A stretch of DNA of 64,000 bases from a virus: the IMG/VR virus record IMGVR_UViG_3300032240_000412, positions 32,423 through 96,422 of that record; one strand, written 5' to 3'. Below the pieces are notes generated by a model. It ran no database searches, had not been told where the DNA came from, and saw nothing but the letters and a program-made list of their open reading frames with translations. A program made the translations under genes and the position numbers. Shown here in pieces: positions 38,495 through 46,169 of this stretch; within the stretch, counting starts at the first letter, position 1; the number at the start of each line of letters is the position of its first letter.

Positions 38495-38501
38495 TCGTAT
38501 C

Positions 38502-38570
38502 ATGTTAGAAATACGTTACCGCAAGAAACTCAAAGAACTACGCAAACGCGACCCGTTTATCTACAAATGA
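38502..38570 (+). CDS. Micro-ORF, 22-residue basic peptide
   Basis: ATG 38502 to TGA 38570; the product begins MLEIRYRKKLKELRKRD and ends PFIYK, with about nine Lys/Arg in 22 residues. Its TGA overlaps the ATG of the second SGNH gene (ATGA), the same coupling used throughout the phage, and otherwise this 72-base gap would be an exception in a tightly packed operon. There is no convincing Shine-Dalgarno. A coding role is plausible but unproven. Confidence 0.45.
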   Translation: MLEIRYRKKLKELRKRDPFIYK

Positions 38571-39100
38571 TATTTGTAAACGGTGATAGTTTTACTTTTG
38601 GTGAAGAGTCATCTGTAGCATGGCCTAGTATTTTGCCAACGACAGTAAACATTGCTGTGCCTGGAGCAAGCAATGATTATATTGTACGTAGTACCGTCGA
38701 GTATCTTGAAAATAATGTTATAGACAAAGCAATAATAGCGTGGACTACACCCGATAGGATTGAACTAGGAAAAAAACATTTAACACCAACTAGTCAAGGG
38801 CGTTATGGAGCGATCTGCGATCAAGTATTCGGAGACTGGGACAATGATTGGGCAGTAGCAAAATTCCATGCTCAAGAAACGATGCTACATGGTTACTTGT
38901 CTAGCAAAGGAATACAGCACATATTTGTAAAAACATTTAACGTACCCAGCGTTGATAAAGAATATTGGATAATGAGTAGCATGGTAGAATGGATGGGCGA
39001 TTGCCCCAAGGGCCCAGGCGGACATCCGCTAGAACTAGGGCATCAAAGAATAGCAAAGAAGATCAATGAACATATTAGGCATCTCGGCTGGATTTCATGA
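38567..39100 (+). CDS. SGNH/GDSL-hydrolase-like protein 2
   Basis: 177 residues, shorter paralogue of the 37691 gene. IFVNGDSFTFGEESS (block I), NIAVPGASNDYIVRST (Gly/Asn block) and GGHPLELGHQRIAKKI (catalytic His near the end) are in the expected order. It could be an O-acyl esterase or acyltransferase-like tailoring enzyme. The carbamoyltransferase gene starts inside its last 35 bases. Confidence 0.6.
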   Translation: MIFVNGDSFTFGEESSVAWPSILPTTVNIAVPGASNDYIVRSTVEYLENNVIDKAIIAWTTPDRIELGKKHLTPTSQGRYGAICDQVFGDWDNDWAVAKFHAQETMLHGYLSSKGIQHIFVKTFNVPSVDKEYWIMSSMVEWMGDCPKGPGGHPLELGHQRIAKKINEHIRHLGWIS

Positions 39101-40565
39101 TGCGGCCGTTACAGTAATCAAAGACAATGAAATAGTCTTTGCTGGACACGCAGAACGATACAGTAAAATAAAAAACGATCCTCACATTAATGATAAATTA
39201 ATTGGAGAGGCATTGGAATTTGGCAAACCAGATGTGGTGGCGTATTACGAACGACCCTGGGTGAAAAAACTACAACAACTATATTCCGGACAATACAATG
39301 AAGCGTTCAGTGTTACTAATTATACTTTGGGTCAGTATCTGCGTCAACATATATCTAATCCTGTTTATCTCAAGCAATTACTACGATGCCCTCGAAAATA
39401 TATGTCCCATCATCATAGTCACGCCGCAGGAGGATTCCAGACCAGCCCCTACACGAGAGCCACTGTGGTTGTAATTGATGCTATTGGAGAACTAGACACT
39501 ATATCAATCTGGGGTGCAGAATACGTAAATGGTCAAGCCAAGTATACAAAACTGTGGGGACAACGCTACCCACACAGTATTGGATTGTTTTACAGCGCAA
39601 TGACCAAACGTGTGGGACTCAGGCCCTTGGACGAAGAATACATAATGATGGGCATGGCGGCCTATGGTGAATCGGGATTTGGTGATCTACTGTTGAAAGA
39701 TTTTGTATCCAACGAATCAGAAATTGAGTTTAAAGACAATTTGCATTTGGGTGTTGCGCCTGGATATTTAGATTATGTATCAGATATGGATTTGGCCGCA
39801 GGCGCACAAGATGTCTGCGAACAGTTGGTATATAATGTAATGAAACGTGCCAGAGACTTTAAATGGAGCAACAACTTAGTTTATATGGGCGGTGTGGCAC
39901 TTAATTGTTTAGCCAATAGACGTTTAGGAGAATATTTTGAAAACATTTGGATTATGCCTAATCCTGGCGATGCTGGTAGTAGCCTTGGGTCTGCCGCTTT
40001 GGTTCATGGAGGTAGAATTAACTGGACAAGTGCTTATCTCGGTACTGACATTCCTGGTGATTACCCCGTTATGGATATTGTGGATCAGTTACTTGCTACA
40101 CAAATTGTTGGAGTGGCATCCGGACGAGCCGAATTTGGCCCAAGAGCTTTGGGCAACCGCAGTCTCTTGGCGGACCCGAGAGGAAAAGAAATAAAGGATC
40201 GAGTAAATGAAATCAAACGAAGACAACAATTCAGACCATTTGCGCCAGTCATTCTGGAGGAGCATGTTAGCGATTATTTTGTTATGCCTAACGGCTTCAG
40301 TGACAGCGGGTATATGCAAGTCGTCGGTGATTGTAGGTATCCTGACTTATTTCCTGCTATCGTTCACGCTGATGGGACTAGTCGTATACAGACAGTTGCA
40401 AAAAATGGATCAGGAATAAGACAACTATTAGAAGCATGGTATAGCAAAACAGGCTGTCCAATGTTATTGAACACTTCATTAAACATTAGAGGAGAGCCAA
40501 TGGTAAATGATCGTAGCGATGCAGATCGTTTTGAGCAGTTGTATAAAATAAAGGTAATGTCATGA
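39066..40565 (+). CDS. NodU/TobZ-family O-carbamoyltransferase
   Basis: 499 residues, near full length. N-terminal Kae1-like domain: MNILGISAGFHDAAVTVI, MSHHHSHAAGGF (metal-binding histidines), LDEEYIMMGMAAYGE, YMGGVALNCLANRRL and PNPGDAGSSLG. C-terminal YrdC-like domain: VASGRAEFGPRALGNRSLLA, RPFAPVILEE and CPMLLNTSLNIRGEPMV. The family makes carbamoyl-adenylate from carbamoyl phosphate and ATP and transfers the carbamoyl group to a hydroxyl on a sugar or similar small molecule (Nod factor, tobramycin). A phage copy beside SGNH, GT and aminotransferase genes suggests decoration of a sugar. Confidence 0.92.
   Translation: MNILGISAGFHDAAVTVIKDNEIVFAGHAERYSKIKNDPHINDKLIGEALEFGKPDVVAYYERPWVKKLQQLYSGQYNEAFSVTNYTLGQYLRQHISNPVYLKQLLRCPRKYMSHHHSHAAGGFQTSPYTRATVVVIDAIGELDTISIWGAEYVNGQAKYTKLWGQRYPHSIGLFYSAMTKRVGLRPLDEEYIMMGMAAYGESGFGDLLLKDFVSNESEIEFKDNLHLGVAPGYLDYVSDMDLAAGAQDVCEQLVYNVMKRARDFKWSNNLVYMGGVALNCLANRRLGEYFENIWIMPNPGDAGSSLGSAALVHGGRINWTSAYLGTDIPGDYPVMDIVDQLLATQIVGVASGRAEFGPRALGNRSLLADPRGKEIKDRVNEIKRRQQFRPFAPVILEEHVSDYFVMPNGFSDSGYMQVVGDCRYPDLFPAIVHADGTSRIQTVAKNGSGIRQLLEAWYSKTGCPMLLNTSLNIRGEPMVNDRSDADRFEQLYKIKVMS
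40207..40419 (+). CDS. Candidate overprinted holin-like membrane protein inside the carbamoyltransferase
   Basis: A +1-frame ORF of 70 residues with AAAGGA 8 bases upstream of its ATG. The predicted protein has a polar N-terminus (MKSNEDNNSDHLRQS), two membrane helices (about residues 20-36 and 40-61) separated by a short CKSS turn, and a charged tail (RQLQKMDQE), the topology of class II holins. The host frame here uses GGG twice and AGG once, which are otherwise scarce. Hydrophobic +1 shadows occur by chance over this coding style, so confidence is low. Confidence 0.25.
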   Translation: MKSNEDNNSDHLRQSFWRSMLAIILLCLTASVTAGICKSSVIVGILTYFLLSFTLMGLVVYRQLQKMDQE

Positions 40566-41422
40566 CACAAAGAATTTTAATTATGGGCCTACCAGGTTCA
40601 GGTAAAACCACACTAGCAGGCGCACTTAAACGCTATTTAGAAGAACACGGCGATTTAGAAAAAATTAATCCTCAGCGAATACTAAACTACGAAGGAATCG
40701 CAGGGCCTGATTTTTATAAGGTAGGAGTAGATTGGTTCAATGCCGATGATGTACGTAGAAAATTCAATGATTGGGACTTTAGTAAAGAAGGTCGCATACG
40801 TCAAAGTTTACGTATGTTGCAATTTGCAATTGAATGTTCTGGCGAGTTTGTAATCTGCGACTTTGTCGCGCCCCTAGTTGAAATGCGTAACAACTTCAAA
40901 GCAGACTGGACCATATGGGTAGACACTATTCGTGAAGGTCGCTATGCTGATACCAACGCGGCCTTTGTTGAACCTGAGGTGTATGACTTCCGTGTAACAG
41001 AACAAGATTGTGAAAAATGGGCTGAATTTATTGGCAACCACATTATTGAAAATCGTAGACGCCCTGTATTTGATTGGAAGCGAGAAACAGTACAGATGTT
41101 GGGTCGTTGGCAACCTTGGCATGATGGACACCGTGCCTTGTTTGAACGCTTAATACAACGTACAGGGCAGGTAGTTATTCAGATACGCGATGTTCAAGGT
41201 TGGCAAGGATCAAATCCGTTTGAAGTAGAAAAAGTTAAGAAGTTTATTCGACGCGATTTAGATCCTATCTATCAAGGACAGTATGAAATACAAGTAGTGC
41301 CTAATATTGTACACATTGGTTGGGGTCGTGGTGTAGGTTATACTAGCGGTGAAGAAACGTTTGATGAAACAATTACTGATATCAGTGCTACCAAGATTAG
41401 AAAAAGCCTAGGGTTAAAATAA
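40562..41422 (+). CDS. APS-kinase-like / nucleotidyltransferase fusion
   Basis: 286 residues. The N-terminal P-loop LIMGLPGSGKTTLAGAL with later WVDTIREGRYADTN resembles adenylylsulfate kinase (CysC) and related small-molecule kinases. The C-terminal domain starts with LGRWQPWHDGHRALFERLI (HxGH motif) and ends ISATKIRKSL (ISxTxxR), the cytidylyl/adenylyltransferase signature. The two activities would phosphorylate a small molecule and activate it as a nucleotide derivative. It overlaps the carbamoyltransferase by 4 bases and the next gene by 1. Substrate unknown. Confidence 0.78.
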   Translation: MTQRILIMGLPGSGKTTLAGALKRYLEEHGDLEKINPQRILNYEGIAGPDFYKVGVDWFNADDVRRKFNDWDFSKEGRIRQSLRMLQFAIECSGEFVICDFVAPLVEMRNNFKADWTIWVDTIREGRYADTNAAFVEPEVYDFRVTEQDCEKWAEFIGNHIIENRRRPVFDWKRETVQMLGRWQPWHDGHRALFERLIQRTGQVVIQIRDVQGWQGSNPFEVEKVKKFIRRDLDPIYQGQYEIQVVPNIVHIGWGRGVGYTSGEETFDETITDISATKIRKSLGLK

Positions 41423-41643
41423 TGGAAGAGATTATAATTAGATTCAATACCAAGTTTGCAGACACACAGACATATTGGCGTGTGATTGTTAACGGTCAAG
41501 AGCACCTGGCTGAGGATCTAATTATATATGCCAGTCCTGTTTATACAAAAGAAACAATGGAAAATGGTTTTCCTAAGTGGAACATTGCTTGCCGCGGCAG
41601 AGTAGAATGGCAAGATCGTGTGGCTATAATACACAGCTCTTGA
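41422..41643 (+). CDS. Small conserved hypothetical protein
   Basis: 73 residues with EEIIIRFNTKFADTQTYWRV and CRGRVEWQDRVAIIHSS. The beta-rich look and length recall small proteins of marine T4-like phages with no assigned function. It starts on the last base of the upstream stop codon, and its 3' end overlaps the convergent gene at 41624 by 20 bases, so no terminator separates them. Confidence 0.6.
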   Translation: MEEIIIRFNTKFADTQTYWRVIVNGQEHLAEDLIIYASPVYTKETMENGFPKWNIACRGRVEWQDRVAIIHSS

Positions 41644-42763
41644 GTTTGACCTGCAACTCATTCCAACAATATTCCAGAAATGACGGATCTTTAAATCTAT
41701 TGTAGTTGTGTTGTAACACATGATCCATCTTGGCTTGCATGAGCAATAGTTCTCCTTTGTTTAGAGAACATATATATTTCAATTGCTTAACTACTGCTTG
41801 TATACGTAGTACAGGATCTTCTATAGTGTCATAGCTTTCGTCCCAGAAGTTGCTGAATGTTTTAAATCCGTAACTTTGCAGATATTCTAAGTTATGAGCA
41901 CAACCTACCAGCATAAAAGGTTGTTTGAGCAGTATAGGTTTAAAAATCTTTTCAGTTAAGTGTTTCTTTTGTTCCCAGAAGCAGGTTTCTGTTACTACTT
42001 GCAAGAAGCTTTCTTGACATTGTACTATTGGTTCTAGACTAAAACTCTGATTGGGAATTTCGTCAGGAAAGTCTATTCTAAACGAATGTGTACAAGATTC
42101 AATATTGGCCACCGCTTCATCTGCCAACTGCCTTGATACCAAATTGGGTTCTGCGTACAAGTTTGCTCTAAGGTCCGAGTTGTTGATACAGTTCTTGTTG
42201 TAACTTATGTGCCCTTCGTCTAACAAGTTGTTTTTGATTAGCTCGTTTACAAACAGAGTTCTATAGACTCTAGGGCCACTGGTAATTCTATTAAATGTAA
42301 TAAACTTTTTGTTGATAGGGCGTAGGTTAGGTTCTATCTGTTGACTGTTAAACTCGGCGCCTCTAAACCAATCGTGTGCCGCAAATGCATGATGGAAGTA
42401 GTCAATAACAGGCCAGCCATAGCGTTCTTTGAGTGCCTGTACTGGTAGACTATCTTGTTCGGTTGTTACAATAGCATAAGGGCCTAGGAAGTTGTCTCGT
42501 ATGTGATCAAAGAACTTGTAATTAAATTCTCCGTAGATGGGCTCTTGGTCATAAAATATAAAAAGAGTTCCTTCTTTTATTGTGGCCGGGTCAATCAGCT
42601 TGCGATAACATTCTTGGTGCAGTTTATCTAGGTTGTCCGAAATAGTTTCAATGTTTTTTGGTTGAGTTGATCCATAAGGCAGTAGATAAAGTAGACGCCG
42701 ATGTGCTACAATACGTTTCAAGGAGTGAAATATATTTTCGTAATGAAGATGGATATTATACAT
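41624..42763 (-). CDS. Glycosyltransferase-like protein (GT10/exostosin-like C-terminus)
   Basis: 379 residues. An N-terminal Rossmann-like half (FIFYDQEPIYGEFNYKFFD, AIVTTEQDSLP) is followed by a C-terminal half with TETCFWEQKKHLTEKIFKP and LKQPFMLVGC. The latter resembles the SEKTFKPIxxxxPFxxxG donor-site signature of fucosyltransferase-like (GT-B) enzymes. It lies alone on the - strand among + genes and its start codon overlaps that of the divergent gene by two bases. Donor and acceptor unknown. Confidence 0.65.
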   Translation of the reverse strand: MYNIHLHYENIFHSLKRIVAHRRLLYLLPYGSTQPKNIETISDNLDKLHQECYRKLIDPATIKEGTLFIFYDQEPIYGEFNYKFFDHIRDNFLGPYAIVTTEQDSLPVQALKERYGWPVIDYFHHAFAAHDWFRGAEFNSQQIEPNLRPINKKFITFNRITSGPRVYRTLFVNELIKNNLLDEGHISYNKNCINNSDLRANLYAEPNLVSRQLADEAVANIESCTHSFRIDFPDEIPNQSFSLEPIVQCQESFLQVVTETCFWEQKKHLTEKIFKPILLKQPFMLVGCAHNLEYLQSYGFKTFSNFWDESYDTIEDPVLRIQAVVKQLKYICSLNKGELLLMQAKMDHVLQHNYNRFKDPSFLEYCWNELQVKLKSCVL

Positions 42764-44981
42764 GTTTGATGTTTTTTACTTTGGACCCAAGCCAGGACTG
42801 TTTGCATTTGAACAACATGCTGACAGTATTGAGTCAGCGGCCGAGCAAAGTAGAACTCGACACTTCTGGTATATTTATGGTGGCAATGACTACACTGGTT
42901 TTGATTTTAGTTGTAAGCCGGTACCGTGGGAAGCACACCAAATACATGTATGGCCTAGCCAATGGCAAAAAGACGGCGGGGTGTATCTAGCACCTAAACA
43001 GTTTACAGAAAAGATCTGGAACTTTCATAACAACAGTCCTGTGCGTAGACTGCCCAATCAAGCCAATTGGGTAGTGCCAGCAGAGTTTGATGCTGACTTT
43101 GATTTTAGTTGGCATCCAGACCCACACAGTCCCGCTTACGAATATCATTTCAGTAGCCAGTGGCAACGTAGCAGTGGTATCAAGTATATGTTGCCCAACA
43201 GTCAAGGTATCAAGTTTGTTGACGACTTTAAGATTGCTACCAATAGTTTAGCAGATATCTTTTTTATTGACTATGGTAACGCATTGTCGGACACCAGATT
43301 TGAACAGATAAAGCAACGCTACCCACATGTAAAGAGAACACGCTTTGTGGGCGACACCTACTCGGTGATGAAACGTTGTGCAACCAAGTCACGTGGGCGC
43401 TTTTGGTTCATCAGCAGTCGCATAGACTACACAGACTTTGATTTTGATTGGCATAGCGAAAGTTGGCAAACACAAATGATTCATGTGTTTGGCAGTCGCT
43501 GGCAAAAGTGGACAGATACATTCTTAGTCAGTGTGCCCACATTCCTACATCATGCCACATGGTGCACGGATCTCAAAGACTTTCCAGACTTGAATTATGT
43601 CACAGATCAAACTGTTTCTGTTGACCAAACAGAAATATATCTAATAGATCATTTATGTGGTCTAGATGCTGTTGACGAGATACGTCAGCAAGTTCCTACT
43701 GTAAAGGTAACTCGTTTTGTAGAAAGCTACCTTGAAACTTTTAAAAGAATTTTGAATACTGTTGAAACAGATTATATCTGGATTATCAGTAGTGTATGCG
43801 AATACAAAGATTTTGACTTTAGTTGGCATCCGGAGCCATGGCAACGAGAAATGATACATGTATTTCCTAACTATACCAACAAGTACGGTGATACGTTTTA
43901 CATACATGTAGAATCTTTTAAAAAGCAAATGTACGATTTAGAGTTGCTTGATTGGTTTAACGTCATTAACTATTGTACCGACCAATATGTAACACGTAGA
44001 CCTATGCCAGTGCATTACTACAATTCAGACGATTTAATAACCGAGATCAAGAACTATCAATTTACTGCACCATATGCAATCTTTACCAATCAATCAGATT
44101 GTAATTTACGTTGTTACCCAACACTATGGTCGCCCAAGGATCGTACAGTTTCGCGATTTAGCAGGTCAGGTGCTACTACGCTAGTACCTCGTGAAATCAA
44201 GGCACATTTGAACCAACAAATATACGATTATCCCTATCTTGAGACCTCGAAAACACAGATTCATGACTGTTATTTGCACAAAAATTTTCCAATACTTGAC
44301 ATCATTTACATAAGCAATGGAGAACCAGATGAGGAACGCTGGTACAATCATTTGTGCCAAATGAGCAACAGTAGTCCACAGAATATTCCTTGGGTACGTG
44401 GCATAAACGGACGTACCGCGGCATACCAAGAAGCCGCACGACGCAGTGAAACTCCATGGTTCTTTGCAGTGTTTGCCAAATTGGAAGTTGTTGATTTTGA
44501 TTGGCGTTGGATGCCAGATTATTGGCAAGGCCCTAAACACTACATCTTTAATAGTCGTAATCCTGTTAACGGATTGGAATACGGGCACCAAGGTATGATT
44601 GCTTACAATAAACAATTGGTATTGGAAAACAACACTCCCGGAATTGACTTTACACTGAGTCAACCACACGAAGCAGTGCCTATCTTAAGTGGCATCGCTC
44701 ACTTTAATCAAAGTGCTTGGATGACCTGGCGTACTGCTTTCCGCGAAGTAGTTAAGCTAAAACACTTTATGGCTACACAGCCCACACTAGAAACCAGTCA
44801 TAGACTAGCAACTTGGTGTGAAGTTGCTGAAGGTGAATTTGCAGAATATTGTTTGGCCGGAGCCCGTGATGCGGTATTGTACTACAATCAAGTTGGGGGA
44901 GATTACGAAAAGCTAAAACTCAGCTTTGATTGGGCTTGGCTAAAAGAATATTATGATAATAAATATTCTTATGAACCCTGA
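42762..44981 (+). CDS. Repeat-built glycosyltransferase-like protein
   Basis: 739 residues made from about five copies of one unit. Each has a Rossmann-type half ending in FWxISSxxxYxDFDFxWHP and then WQxxxIHVFxSxWQK (copies near residues 33, 101, 213, 338 and 565). The last copy with INGRTAAYQEAARRSETPWF and TWRTAFREVVKL matches the single-unit protein at 27969-28865, where DGDN occupies the same spot. The repeats may be tandem GT-A-like nucleotide-sugar or glycan-binding units, mostly without a clear DxD. It begins divergently from the GT10-like gene in a CATG. Function unknown. Confidence 0.6.
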   Translation: MFDVFYFGPKPGLFAFEQHADSIESAAEQSRTRHFWYIYGGNDYTGFDFSCKPVPWEAHQIHVWPSQWQKDGGVYLAPKQFTEKIWNFHNNSPVRRLPNQANWVVPAEFDADFDFSWHPDPHSPAYEYHFSSQWQRSSGIKYMLPNSQGIKFVDDFKIATNSLADIFFIDYGNALSDTRFEQIKQRYPHVKRTRFVGDTYSVMKRCATKSRGRFWFISSRIDYTDFDFDWHSESWQTQMIHVFGSRWQKWTDTFLVSVPTFLHHATWCTDLKDFPDLNYVTDQTVSVDQTEIYLIDHLCGLDAVDEIRQQVPTVKVTRFVESYLETFKRILNTVETDYIWIISSVCEYKDFDFSWHPEPWQREMIHVFPNYTNKYGDTFYIHVESFKKQMYDLELLDWFNVINYCTDQYVTRRPMPVHYYNSDDLITEIKNYQFTAPYAIFTNQSDCNLRCYPTLWSPKDRTVSRFSRSGATTLVPREIKAHLNQQIYDYPYLETSKTQIHDCYLHKNFPILDIIYISNGEPDEERWYNHLCQMSNSSPQNIPWVRGINGRTAAYQEAARRSETPWFFAVFAKLEVVDFDWRWMPDYWQGPKHYIFNSRNPVNGLEYGHQGMIAYNKQLVLENNTPGIDFTLSQPHEAVPILSGIAHFNQSAWMTWRTAFREVVKLKHFMATQPTLETSHRLATWCEVAEGEFAEYCLAGARDAVLYYNQVGGDYEKLKLSFDWAWLKEYYDNKYSYEP

Positions 44982-45048
44982 TCAATACCCAGTATATCCT
45001 GAGGATGATGGTTACGATAGATTTCGTAACCCTTACAGTCCTGTTTAA
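44971..45048 (+). CDS. Possible micro-ORF, 25-residue Tyr/Pro-rich peptide
   Basis: ATG 44971 to TAA 45048, product MNPDQYPVYPEDDGYDRFRN then PYSPV. It sits in the 63-base gap between convergent genes, its stop overlapping the stop of the aminotransferase. NATAAATA-like AATAAATA at 44958-44965 would place a transcript start near this ATG. No Shine-Dalgarno is visible, and a hairpin lies inside it, so it may be terminator sequence rather than a gene. Confidence 0.2.
   Translation: MNPDQYPVYPEDDGYDRFRNPYSPV
45010..45031. terminator. Stem-loop between convergent genes
   Basis: GGTTACG (45010-45016) and CGTAACC (45025-45031) form a perfect 7-bp stem with an 8-base loop between the convergent stops of the repeat GT-like gene and the aminotransferase. 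There is no U-tract on either strand, so efficient intrinsic termination is doubtful. Confidence 0.4.
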
Positions 45049-46169
45049 TAGTTTAAAGAGCCATTGCGGCAAAATCCTTGTACTGCACTGGCAATACGTT
45101 CTACTTCTTCGTCTGACAATTCGGGATATATTGGTAAACTAAGCGCAGTACGACTGAGAGTCTCTGAATTACTTACATCGGTTAGTTTAGGAGTATGATG
45201 ATTTCCTGCCACTGGATAATCGTACAACGGATGTTCGTAGTGTATTTTTGTTTCTATGCCAGATGCTTCTAACCATTGTTGGCAGTGATTACGATCATCA
45301 AGTTTGATAACATACTTGTGCCAGGCATGTTCTACATCTTTATCTACCCACGGAGTAGTAGCAAAGTCAGACAGTTCAGTTGTGTAGTATTTGGCTATTT
45401 CAGTTCTACGTCTTTGCCATGCATCAAAATGATCTAGCTTTACTAGCATTTGAGCACAGTCGCTTTCGCTCATTTTACTGTTGGTACCAGTTTCATAATG
45501 ATCCAATGCTTTACCGTTGTTGCGTAAACTGAGCAATCTTGTATATACATCAAAGTCATCAGTTAGTATCATACCGCCTGACCCATAGTTGGGCAAGTTC
45601 TTTGTAGGATCAAAACTCAGCAAACTGATGTCACCAAAACTGCCACTAGGGCGACCTTTATACCGTGCGCCAAAACTCTGTGCCGCATCTTCAATTACGC
45701 AAAGGCCAGAATTCCAAAAATCCACAACAAGAGAAAATCTATCGTAGTTGATCATGTTACCGTACAAGTTAACATACATGACAGCATCAACCATGTCATC
45801 AAGTTTACCGTAGACTGTTTCTACATCTAGAATATTGTTGTCGGGATTGATGTCGCAGAATATAGGATTGTTGCCAGAGCGCAATACACTATTCAACGTG
45901 GCAATAAAGCTCTGTCCAGGAATCAAGATATTGCTTTGCGTTAGTTCCAATGCTTCTAAAGCAAATATCAATCCCTGTGTGCAACTATTAACAGCAACAG
46001 CATATTTGCGTTGACACCGATGTGCAATTTGACGTTCAAATTCGCGAGTGTACTCGCCATCTAACACCTGTCCACTTTGATAGACAGTGTCAGCGGCGTT
46101 GAGAAGTTCTTCTCTGAGATCGTTATACTGTCTTGGTAGACCAGTAAACGGAATTTTTAAGCCACTCAT
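45045..46169 (-). CDS. DegT/DnrJ/EryC1/StrS-family PLP aminotransferase
   Basis: 374 residues, normal family length. PFTGLPRQYNDLREELLNA, YAVAVNSCTQGLIFALEAL, VIEDAAQSFGARYKG and LLSFDPTKNLPNYGSGGMI with the PLP-binding Lys (TKN) are all present. These enzymes transaminate keto-sugars bound to a nucleotide (or act as dehydratases in rare cases). The 47-base overlap with the epimerase gene upstream supports one operon and a nucleotide-sugar pathway for the island. Confidence 0.9.
   Translation of the reverse strand: MSGLKIPFTGLPRQYNDLREELLNAADTVYQSGQVLDGEYTREFERQIAHRCQRKYAVAVNSCTQGLIFALEALELTQSNILIPGQSFIATLNSVLRSGNNPIFCDINPDNNILDVETVYGKLDDMVDAVMYVNLYGNMINYDRFSLVVDFWNSGLCVIEDAAQSFGARYKGRPSGSFGDISLLSFDPTKNLPNYGSGGMILTDDFDVYTRLLSLRNNGKALDHYETGTNSKMSESDCAQMLVKLDHFDAWQRRRTEIAKYYTTELSDFATTPWVDKDVEHAWHKYVIKLDDRNHCQQWLEASGIETKIHYEHPLYDYPVAGNHHTPKLTDVSNSETLSRTALSLPIYPELSDEEVERIASAVQGFCRNGSLNY

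Noticed and set aside
39937-40194. Hydrophobic +1-frame ORF (85 codons, TTG start) inside the carbamoyltransferase
   Set aside because: TTG start, implausible C-terminal half, normal codon use in the host frame. Hydrophobic +1 shadows are expected here.
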